From positions 62,001 to 126,000 of the forward strand of contig LADP01000046.1 in NCBI GenBank assembly GCA_000961575.1: 64,000 nucleotides of DNA. The letters run 5' to 3'. The stretch's first letter is position 1. Each line of letters starts with the position of its first letter. Source of the DNA: Peptococcaceae bacterium BRH_c8a (GTDB lineage Bacteria > Bacillota > Desulfotomaculia > Desulfotomaculales > Desulfallaceae). This document shows positions 57,496 through 64,000 of this stretch, in pieces. The position numbers were made by a program, and so were the translations under genes. Under the pieces are notes generated by a model that made no database searches, had not been told where the DNA came from, and saw only the letters and a program-made list of their open reading frames with translations.

Positions 57496-59040
57496 TTACG
57501 CCAGCATCCCTACTTCCATTTCCACCTTCCGGTTTACCGAACCGGCCAGCAGCAGGTCGTGCACCCGGTGCAAATCTTTGTACAGCACGCGGTCCTCGTC
57601 CCAGTGGGGCACTACTTCCCGCACCAGGCGGTGGGCCACCCGGGTTCCCCGGCCCACGGAGTGAGACGCAAAATCCAGGGCCTGGGCCGCTGCCAGCATC
57701 TCCCCCGCAATCACCCAGGAAACATTTTCAATGACCGTCCCGGCTTTGCGGGCTGCTATGGAGCCCATGCTGACGTGATCCTCCTGGTTGCCCGAGGTGG
57801 GGATGGAATCCACACTGGCCGGGTGAGCCAGCACCTTGTTTTCCGAAGCCAGGGCTGCTGCACAGTATTGCAGAATCATCATCCCGGAATTCAGGCCGCC
57901 GCACTGGGTCAGAAAAGCAGGCAGCCCGCTTAATGACGGGTTGACCAGCCTTTCAATGCGCCGCTCGGCAATACTGCCCAGTTCTGAAACCGCAATCGCC
58001 AGAAAGTCTAGAGCCAGGGCCAGGGGCTGGCCGTGAAAATTACCGCCGCTTATGACGTCCCCGGTGTCAGGGAAAATCAGCGGATTGTCGGTAGCCGAGT
58101 TAATTTCAGTTTCCAGGATGCCCCGCACATAATTAAAAGCGTCCAGCGAAGCCCCGTGCACCTGGGGTATGCACCGGAGGGTGTAGGCATCCTGCACCCT
58201 TTTATGCTCAGTTCTGGTGCACAAGTCGCTGCCTTCCAGCAGTTGGCGCATCGCCAGGGCGCTGCGCTTTTGCCCGGTGTGGGGGCGGGCTTCATGAATG
58301 CGCGCATCATAGGCACTGGGCAGTCCCTCCAGCGCTTCAAATGTCATGGCCGCGGCAATGGACGAGGCCTTGCAGAGCTCCAGCGCGTCGTATACCCCCA
58401 GGCAGCCCAGAGCGCTCATGTATTGGGTGCCGTTAATCAGCGCCAGGCCTTCCTTGGCCGACAGGGTTACGGGGTGCAGTTTGGCCTGTTTGAAGGCTTC
58501 GGCCGAGGAAATCACCTGGCCGTTGTACTCCACGTCCCCAAGGCCGATCATAGCCAGGGCGATATGCGCCAGGGGCACCAAATCACCACTGGCACCCACC
58601 GAGCCCTGGCAGGGAACCACCGGGTGGATGCCGCAATTCAGCATATCCAGCAGCAGCTGCACCAATTCCAGCCGCACGCCCGAGTAGCCCTTGGTCAGTG
58701 AATTGGCCCGCAGCAGCATCATCGCCCTGACGGCGTCCCTGCGCAGGGGTTCCCCCACCCCGCAGGCATGGCTCATAATAATGTTTTTCTGCAGCGTATT
58801 CCGGTCTTCCGGCGAAACCGAAACATCGCTGAATTTGCCGAACCCGGTATTAACACCATAAACCACCTGGTCGCCGGCCAGTATTTTCTCCACCACCGCC
58901 CGGGACTTAACCAACCTGGCTTTCCCGGGTACATGCAGTCTGACCTGCACCGACTCCCGGGCTACGGCAATCACCTGCTCCAAAGTGAGGTTTTCGCCGT
59001 CAATGGCAATCATCTCGATGGCAGATTTGGTCTCAATCAT
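57496..59040 (-). CDS. hutH: Histidine ammonia-lyase
   Basis: Deaminates histidine to urocanate. The MIO-forming triad Ala-Ser-Gly is at residues 150-152 (QGSVGASGDLVPLAH). Histidine-type active-site features: Tyr61 and the SHACGVGEPL loop with His91, plus NQEDHVSMGSIAAR (the Glu present in HAL but not in PAL/TAL). 514 aa. ATG 59040 lies eight bases after GGGAGGG; a GTG three codons earlier abuts that site. Related lyases act on trimethylated substrates (ergothionase), so a histidine-derivative substrate cannot be ruled out. The order urocanase-AOR-methyltransferase-hutH is unusual for a hut operon. Confidence 0.92.
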   Translation of the reverse strand: MIETKSAIEMIAIDGENLTLEQVIAVARESVQVRLHVPGKARLVKSRAVVEKILAGDQVVYGVNTGFGKFSDVSVSPEDRNTLQKNIIMSHACGVGEPLRRDAVRAMMLLRANSLTKGYSGVRLELVQLLLDMLNCGIHPVVPCQGSVGASGDLVPLAHIALAMIGLGDVEYNGQVISSAEAFKQAKLHPVTLSAKEGLALINGTQYMSALGCLGVYDALELCKASSIAAAMTFEALEGLPSAYDARIHEARPHTGQKRSALAMRQLLEGSDLCTRTEHKRVQDAYTLRCIPQVHGASLDAFNYVRGILETEINSATDNPLIFPDTGDVISGGNFHGQPLALALDFLAIAVSELGSIAERRIERLVNPSLSGLPAFLTQCGGLNSGMMILQYCAAALASENKVLAHPASVDSIPTSGNQEDHVSMGSIAARKAGTVIENVSWVIAGEMLAAAQALDFASHSVGRGTRVAHRLVREVVPHWDEDRVLYKDLHRVHDLLLAGSVNRKVEMEVGMLA

Positions 59041-59202
59041 AAGTACCACCCTCCCGCATCATTAAGCAAAAATAATTTAAAAAAGGACAAAATAAATAGG
59101 GAATAGAGCACGATTATCTCGCCTCTACTCCCTAACAACTAGTTATCTCTGAGTAGAAATGACAACGCATTTAGAAAATGCTTTTTTATTTTTTGACTTT
59201 TA

Positions 59203-59262
59203 TGTCATTCTGAACGGAGTGAAGAATCTTTCTTTAAGATCCTTCGCTACGCTCAGGATGAC
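59203..59262. repeat. Inverted GTCATTCTGAAC / GTCATCCTGAGC pair
   Basis: TGTCATTCTGAACGGAGTGAAG...AAGATCCTTCGC...CTCAGGATGACA, a hairpin between hutH and the methyltransferase gene. Confidence 0.8.
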
Positions 59263-59337
59263 ACCCTAAAGAGTATTTTCAGGATACGTTTCTTTCATTA
59301 TATTCTCTTCCCCGCGGTTAGCTCAAGCAATTACCGG

Positions 59338-60138
59338 TCAGTCGTTATATATGCCCCTCCGGTAGGCGCCCAGGTACTCTCCGCAGTAGGGATCCTGGCC
59401 CAATAGCGCCTGTGAAGCGTACAGGAATCCCATCATGGCCCGGTCCAACGGATCCAGAATATAAGAATCCATACCCGCGGTCATGGTTTGAATCATGAAC
59501 ACCTGGTTCAGTATTTTCCGGCAGGGCAGGCCGAAACTGATATTGCTCAGACCGCAGATGGCATGCACCCCGGGGTATTCCGACCTGATGAACCGCAGCG
59601 TGTCCAGCACCTCTATACCCGCGCCGTCACTGACGCTGACCGGTTTGACCAGCGGATCCAGGTAAATGTCATCCTCGGGAACGCCGGCATCGGTCAGGTC
59701 TTGCACCAGCTTTTTAACAATCACAATGCGCTGATCCGCGGTATCGGGCATGCCGCTGTCGTCCATGCACAATGCCACCACTTTGGCCTTGTATTTCAGC
59801 ACCAGCGGCAGAATATTTTCAAACCGTTCCTTTTCCGCCGAGATAGAGTTGACCATTGGCTGTTTACCGGCGGCCAGTTCTAGGCCGGCCTGCAGTGCCT
59901 CGGGGCTGGGGCTGTCAATGCACAGGGGCGCGTCTACGGCTTCTTGCACCGTATTCACCAGCCACTCCATAATTTCAGCCTCATTATGTACCATTGTGCC
60001 GCAGTTTACGTCCACAAATGTGGCTCCCGCCTGCACCTGCCGGCTGGCTATGTCCTTAATATAACCGGCGTCTTTGTTAAGCACCGCTTCTTTAATCAGC
60101 TTGCGGCTGGTATTGATTAATTCTCCCACGATAAGCAA
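59338..60138 (-). CDS. Methyltetrahydrofolate:corrinoid methyltransferase (MtgA/MtvA/AcsE-like)
   Basis: 266 aa pterin-binding TIM barrel. VGELINTSRKLIKEAV, GATFVDVNCGT, CIDSPSPEALQAGLEL and HAICGLSNISFGLPCR are the conserved strands of AcsE-type and Mtg/Mtv/MtqA-type enzymes. It transfers a methyl group between a corrinoid protein and tetrahydrofolate. In demethylation pathways (e.g. glycine betaine in Desulfitobacterium) the direction is to THF. No CODH/ACS gene is near, favouring a substrate-demethylation role with the MttB/corrinoid genes 8-12 kb away. TTG start at 60138 after AAGGAGG. Confidence 0.9.
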   Translation of the reverse strand: MLIVGELINTSRKLIKEAVLNKDAGYIKDIASRQVQAGATFVDVNCGTMVHNEAEIMEWLVNTVQEAVDAPLCIDSPSPEALQAGLELAAGKQPMVNSISAEKERFENILPLVLKYKAKVVALCMDDSGMPDTADQRIVIVKKLVQDLTDAGVPEDDIYLDPLVKPVSVSDGAGIEVLDTLRFIRSEYPGVHAICGLSNISFGLPCRKILNQVFMIQTMTAGMDSYILDPLDRAMMGFLYASQALLGQDPYCGEYLGAYRRGIYND

Positions 60139-60212
60139 TTTGCGCCAAACCTCCTTAAAAAATCGGGACTGAATCTATGTTTATAAAACAAGCAATAACC
60201 ATACCAGAGAGA

Positions 60213-60273
60213 CCAGACAAGGGGACAGGGACCTGTCTGGCGCTGCCAGACAGGTCCCTGTCCCCTTGTCTGG
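60213..60273. repeat. Perfect 61-bp CCAGACAAGGGGACAGGG palindrome
   Basis: 29-bp arms, 3-base loop, no mismatch. It lies between the aor gene stop and the methyltransferase; extra GTCCCCTTGTCTG fragments follow to 60297. It is likely to form a very strong RNA hairpin. Confidence 0.93.
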
Positions 60274-60300
60274 TCCCCTTGTCTGCCCTGTCCCCCTGGC

Positions 60301-62151
60301 TTAAATGCCCAGTTGTTTAATTTTAGCTGCGCTTACGGTGCCGTCTTGTTCCCAGCCCATCAGGGCATAAAATTGCTGCAGCATGGGGGCCAGGTTGATT
60401 ACGGAGCCTTGGCAGGGGCCTTCAGATATGGGCTCGGTGGTAAACTTTTCAGGCAGGGTGTCATCACGGCCGGTGGCGCCGAAGCGGAAATTAAACAGCC
60501 GCTCGACGTTGACTATTCTTTCGCCGGCCAACAGCAGGTCCGCCCCGGTGACCGGCTGGCCGGTAAAGGCCGTCACTATTTTAGCCGCTTCCTCCAGGTT
60601 AAAGTCCAGCAACATGCCAAACTGGGGTATTTTGCAGATACCTAGCGAATCCACCACGGCGTTGGCGCACATGCACTGCCGCACCATCGCGGCCTTGCCC
60701 TCCTCGGACAGGCGGTCGGCTGCCTTTGCCGTGCCGAAAGCATCCAGCGCCTGCTGCGGAGTGTAGGCGTACTCGGGCTTGGCGTATACGTAACCGAAAT
60801 CCGCCCCCCGGTTGGATACCGCATACCCCAGGCCGCTGGCTTTGAAGGCCCGGGGATCCATAAAGGTCATGCTGAGACCCTTGACCAGATGGGCGTATTG
60901 CTCGGCCCCCCGGCCAATAATCCGGGCTGCTTCCCGCATACCCCGGGCCAGGGTGTCGCCCAGCGGCGTGCTGCGGTAAGTAATTTGCTGCAGTAATTGT
61001 TCCATAGCTTCGGTGTTACCCCAGGTCAGTGCCAAACCCCCGGTATCTTCCGGGGTTAGTATGCCCCGTTCATACAGGTCGATGGCAAATGCCACCACGT
61101 TGCCGGCCCCGATGCTGTCCACACCGTAATCATCACACAGGTTGCACAGGTACACGCTGGCCAGGCCGTCGGCGTTGCCGCACTTGGGGCCCCAAGTGGC
61201 CAGGGGTTCGTATTCCCCCCGCTCGCCTTCAAAACCTGTGTGCCGGCCCCGGTCTATTTTAATGTCGGCTTTGCAGCGAATGGGGCAGTTATAACAGCCC
61301 CGGTGTTTGACAATTAAATCTTTGAAGGCGGATCCGCTGGCGGTTTCGGCACCCGCAAAGGTGACCTGAGAGTGGTTTTTAGCCGCGCATCCACCCATCT
61401 GGTGGGTCCAGAGCACGCTGTCGGTGGAGCCCAGGGTAGTCCATTGCTCCCAGCTGGGCAGCGCTTTTAATTTGGCCAGGTAGTCTTTCACCGCCGGTAC
61501 TGCGGCCGCCGGTGTTGCCGCAGCCACAGAGGATGTTTTGCGCACCACTAGCCCTTTCAGGTGCTTGGCGCCCATCACTGCTCCCAGTCCGGTGCGCCCG
61601 CAGGCGTGCCCCGGGCCGAACATAATAGAGGCTAAAGCCACCATCTTTTCGCCGGCGGGTCCGATCACCGCCGCCCGGGCCTTCTCGTCCCCGGCCAGTT
61701 CCAGCAGCTTGGCCGCCGCCTCTTTTCTTTCCAAACCCCAGGCGGTGGAAGCGTCCTCGATGGTAACGTGCTCGCTCCGAATGTTAATAAACACCGGTTT
61801 ATTGGCTTTCCCCACTATAACAAGGGCCAGGATGCCACAGCCTTTAAGCTCCGAGCCGAACATGCCCCCGGAATTGGAAGTGCCGATCAAGCCCGTCAGA
61901 GGCGAGCGGGCGCTTACATGCAGTCGGCCGGTGGTAATCATTTTGGTGCCGCTTAACAGACCGGCGGCAAAGATCAAAATATTTTCCGGATCCAGCGGCG
62001 CCACGTCTTTTTTTAAATGCTTCAATAAGATGTAATCGCCCAGGCCCCGGCCGCCCAGGTAATCCCGGGTGATGTGCTCGGGGCAGGGCTTACGGCTGAT
62101 TTCCCCGGTCGACAGGTCAACCAGAACCAAGTCATTGCGAACGTTAGCCAC
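60301..62151 (-). CDS. Aldehyde:ferredoxin oxidoreductase family protein (tungsten/molybdopterin)
   Basis: About 616 aa. N-domain LVDLSTGEISRKPCPEHITRDYLGGRGLGDYIL, pterin-binding ARSPLTGLIGTSNSGGMFGSELK and FGPGHACGRTGLGAVMGAKHLK, and a 4Fe-4S motif C-x2-C-x3-C in GCYNCPIRCKAD with a later Cys in LGICKIPQFG. AOR enzymes oxidise aldehydes to acids with ferredoxin as acceptor; the substrate is unknown. GTG at 62151 has AAGGAAGTGA just upstream. The frame extends to 62208, but that stretch (MCQRNRPPDTLL) is read from the hairpin 62176-62210. Its place between urocanase and the methyltransferase is unusual. Confidence 0.88.
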   Translation of the reverse strand: MANVRNDLVLVDLSTGEISRKPCPEHITRDYLGGRGLGDYILLKHLKKDVAPLDPENILIFAAGLLSGTKMITTGRLHVSARSPLTGLIGTSNSGGMFGSELKGCGILALVIVGKANKPVFINIRSEHVTIEDASTAWGLERKEAAAKLLELAGDEKARAAVIGPAGEKMVALASIMFGPGHACGRTGLGAVMGAKHLKGLVVRKTSSVAAATPAAAVPAVKDYLAKLKALPSWEQWTTLGSTDSVLWTHQMGGCAAKNHSQVTFAGAETASGSAFKDLIVKHRGCYNCPIRCKADIKIDRGRHTGFEGERGEYEPLATWGPKCGNADGLASVYLCNLCDDYGVDSIGAGNVVAFAIDLYERGILTPEDTGGLALTWGNTEAMEQLLQQITYRSTPLGDTLARGMREAARIIGRGAEQYAHLVKGLSMTFMDPRAFKASGLGYAVSNRGADFGYVYAKPEYAYTPQQALDAFGTAKAADRLSEEGKAAMVRQCMCANAVVDSLGICKIPQFGMLLDFNLEEAAKIVTAFTGQPVTGADLLLAGERIVNVERLFNFRFGATGRDDTLPEKFTTEPISEGPCQGSVINLAPMLQQFYALMGWEQDGTVSAAKIKQLGI

Positions 62152-62175
62152 CGGCTCACTTCCTTTCTGATCAAG

Positions 62176-62210
62176 AAGTGTGTCAGGGGGACGGTTCCTT
62201 TGACACACTT
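62176..62210. repeat. GTGTCAGGGGGACGG hairpin repeat
   Basis: AAGTGTGTCAGGGGGACGG...CCTTTGACACACTT. It overlaps the false upstream start of the aor gene. Confidence 0.85.
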
Positions 62211-62226
62211 TTGTTATAAAGTATTT

Positions 62227-62546
62227 AGGAGTCAGGAGTCAGGAGTCAGAATTCAGAATTTAAAATGCCCTGTTATGTCGCTACGTTTACCGAAACCTTC
62301 GCAATATCCCCTGCTATAGAACGATGCCAAAACGTAAAAACAATCCGAATATACCATACTTCGCAAACAACAATGATAGACGATAAACGTCAACCCGAAC
62401 AATTGCCTTCTACATGCCAATTTTTATCGGTTTACTCATTCTTAATTCTGAATTCTGACTACTGACTTCTGTGTTTATTTTTGTGTCAAAGGAACCGTCC
62501 CTTTGACATATTTTTTGCAACTTGCAACTTGCAACACCTGGCACCA
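62227..62546. repeat. Heptad bracket and half-elements between hutU and aor
   Basis: 62227-62260 (AGGAGTCAGGAGTCAG) and 62442-62471 (GAATTCTGACTACTGACT) are an inverted pair. The 180 bp between them show no gene. 62484-62511 is a partial GTGTCAAAGGAACCGTCC unit, and 62512-62546 a half GGTGCCAGGTGTTGCAA unit next to the hutU stop. Confidence 0.75.
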
Positions 62547-62550
62547 AAGC

Positions 62551-64000
62551 TTACTTCAGGGCTGTGGTGACTAGCCGATCGACCAGTTCGTCGTCGGCCA
62601 GGTAGGGCAGGGTGATGTGTCCGCTGCCTGCGAAATTGCGGTTGAACTCCATGCTGGTGGTGATGGAATTGTCGTTTCTGGCCCAGGAGCGCCTGGCTAC
62701 GCCGCCCATCACGTCCCACAGCATCGCCGATTTGATGATGTTATCCACCCGGGCGGTGCCGTCCAGCACCAGGCCGAACCCGCCGTTGATCGCTTTGCCG
62801 ATGCCCACGCCGCCGCCGTTGTGCAGCGAAACCAGGCTCATGCCCCGGGCGGCGTTGCCGGCGAAGCACTGGGTGGCCATGTCAGCCATCACATTGCTGC
62901 CGTCTTTGATGTTGGCGGTTTCCCGGAAGGGCGAGTCGGTGCCGCCGGTATCGTGGTGATCCCGACCCAGCATCACCGGGCCGATTTCACCGTTCCTGAC
63001 CATCTCGTTGAACTTCAGGGCAATCTTAACCCGCCCCCCGGCGTCCTGGTACAGAATCCGGGCCTGGGAACCCACCACCAGCTTGTTCTGCTGGGCGTCC
63101 CTAATCCAGATGTAGTTGTCCCGATCCTGGTATCGCCCGGCCGGGTCAATGCAGTCCATAGCAGCCCGGTCGGTTTGAGCCAGGTCTTCGGGCTTGCCGC
63201 TCAGGCAAACCCAGCGGAAAGGCCCGTAACCGTAATCAAATAACTCCGGTCCCATAATGTCTTCCACGTAGGAGGGCCAGATAAAGCCGTCCTTATCGTC
63301 TACGCCGTTGGCGGCGATTTCTTGCACCCCGGCATCGTAGACCGCCTTTAAGAAAGCGTTACCATAATCGAAGAAATAAGTGCCCCGCTCCACCATGATT
63401 TTAATCAGCTCGTACTGCCGGCGCAGGCTTTTGTCCACCAGGCGGCGGAACTGTGACTGGTCTTCGGCCAGCAGCCTGGTGCGTTCATCGAAGGTGACCC
63501 CCTGGGGGCAGTAACCACCGGCATAGGCGACGTGGCAAGAAGTCTGGTCGGAAAGCAGTTCCACTTTGATATTGTTCTGCACCACGTATTCCAGCAGATC
63601 CACGATATTGCCGTGATAAGCAATAGACAGCGGCTCTTTTTTAGCCAGGTACTCGGCGGCCGTGCGGAAAATTTCGTCCAGGTCGTCCGACATCATGCCC
63701 ACCCAGCCCTGGTCGTGCCTGGTCTTGATGCGGGAGTAATCCACTTCGGCGATGATCCCCACCCCGCGGGCAATTTCCACTGCCTTGGGTTGGGCACCGC
63801 TCATGCCGCCCAGACCGGAAGAGATAAACATGTGCCCGCTAAGGTCGCCGTCCTCGGGGATGCCCAACTTGGCCCGGCCGGCAATCAAAATGGTGTTATA
63901 GGTGCCGTGCACAATACCCTGGGGGCCGATGTACATCCAGCCACCGGCGGTCATCTGGCCGTAGTTGGACACACCCATCTCCTGGGCGATCTCCCAGTCT
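62551..64000 (-). CDS. hutU: Urocanate hydratase, C-terminal ~480 residues (start beyond window)
   Basis: Converts urocanate to 4-imidazolone-5-propionate using NAD as a tightly bound cofactor. The frame is open to the right edge; the first ~70-100 residues of the usual ~550 are missing from the window. GGWMYIGPQGIVHGTYNTI, GLGGMSGAQPKA (NAD-binding), CHVAYAGGYCPQG, GRDHHDTGGTDSPFRETANIKDGSNVMADMATQCFAGNAARGM and SLHNGGGVGIGKAINGG are highly conserved urocanase motifs. It is the first visible gene of the histidine-degradation part; hutI/hutG or formiminotransferase genes were not found in the window and may lie further right. Confidence 0.95.
   Translation of the reverse strand, partial: DWEIAQEMGVSNYGQMTAGGWMYIGPQGIVHGTYNTILIAGRAKLGIPEDGDLSGHMFISSGLGGMSGAQPKAVEIARGVGIIAEVDYSRIKTRHDQGWVGMMSDDLDEIFRTAAEYLAKKEPLSIAYHGNIVDLLEYVVQNNIKVELLSDQTSCHVAYAGGYCPQGVTFDERTRLLAEDQSQFRRLVDKSLRRQYELIKIMVERGTYFFDYGNAFLKAVYDAGVQEIAANGVDDKDGFIWPSYVEDIMGPELFDYGYGPFRWVCLSGKPEDLAQTDRAAMDCIDPAGRYQDRDNYIWIRDAQQNKLVVGSQARILYQDAGGRVKIALKFNEMVRNGEIGPVMLGRDHHDTGGTDSPFRETANIKDGSNVMADMATQCFAGNAARGMSLVSLHNGGGVGIGKAINGGFGLVLDGTARVDNIIKSAMLWDVMGGVARRSWARNDNSITTSMEFNRNFAGSGHITLPYLADDELVDRLVTTALK

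Noticed and set aside
57496-59040. HutH as phenylalanine/tyrosine ammonia-lyase or ergothionase
   Set aside because: NQEDH and SHACGVGEPL are those of histidine ammonia-lyase and urocanase is nearby; ergothionase cannot be excluded formally but is not favoured by these motifs.

Overview
The window is about 64 kb of a moderately GC-rich chromosome. Gene content points to an anaerobic Firmicute of the Peptococcaceae type (Desulfotomaculum/Pelotomaculum/Desulfitobacterium relatives). The evidence is the RapZ-YvcK-WhiA block next to rpoN and gap, an ftsE-ftsX-M23-ctpA-PDZ (MinJ-like) block, a VapBC-type pair, corrinoid-dependent MttB-type methyltransferases, and heavy loading of intergenic DNA with short palindromic repeats. 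This placement is an inference; there is no rRNA in the window. Most genes are on the minus strand. I saw no rRNA, tRNA or CRISPR array.

Layout. 1-11.2 kb (minus): truncated gap, rpoN, a DUF1405 membrane protein, a hexapeptide acyltransferase, whiA, thiI, cysteine desulfurase, a 59-residue membrane peptide, yvcK, rapZ and a PHP phosphoesterase. 11.4-17.9 kb: pgi and a low-GC iron-sulfur flavoprotein (plus), then a glycogen-debranching-type glucosidase, a ROK glucokinase and a Cof-type HAD phosphatase. 18-28.4 kb: uvrC, a REP-associated Y1 transposase, uvrA, psd-pssA (plus), an AbrB/PIN pair and uvrB. 28.8-32.6 kb: an SLH surface protein and a Q/G-rich sugar-binding lipoprotein. 32.7-43.2 kb: DUF2508, a family 4 uracil-DNA glycosylase, a CooT-like protein, the MinJ-like/ctpA/M23/ftsX/ftsE block, split transketolase and a YitT protein. 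43.5-47.3 kb: a large PAS-GGDEF-EAL protein.

47.4-64 kb is the most distinctive region. In minus-strand order it reads: urocanase (truncated), aldehyde:ferredoxin oxidoreductase, methyl-THF:corrinoid methyltransferase, histidine ammonia-lyase, a complete quaternary-amine ABC transporter (permease, ATPase, permease, binding lipoprotein), a cysteine-rich Fe-S protein, two different non-pyrrolysine MttB-family methyltransferases and a corrinoid protein. It supplies most parts for taking up a betaine, moving a methyl group via cobalamin to tetrahydrofolate, and degrading a histidine-type skeleton. A working hypothesis is that these modules are linked, for example for histidine betaine (hercynine) or related compounds, rather than being a chance juxtaposition of glycine-betaine and histidine use.

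The second unusual feature is repeat architecture. There are at least four intergenic repeat classes. (a) Long near-perfect hairpins whose outer ends carry GGGGTCAGG, GGTGCCAGG, GGGGACAGG or GTGTCAAGGGGACGG. They sit on or next to stop codons, repeatedly supply the last codons of genes (uvrA, uvrB, UDG, the transposase, an acyltransferase), and make false upstream starts for others (uvrC, the SLH gene, the aor gene). (b) A 230-290 bp element with inverted ends (six full copies and one fragment). (c) GTCATCCTGAGC...GCGAAGGATCTT repeats. (d) Heptad GACTCCT/GACTTCT arrays arranged as inverted brackets. The Y1 transposase between uvrA and uvrC is itself flanked by class (a) hairpin sequence and is the natural candidate to mobilise that class.
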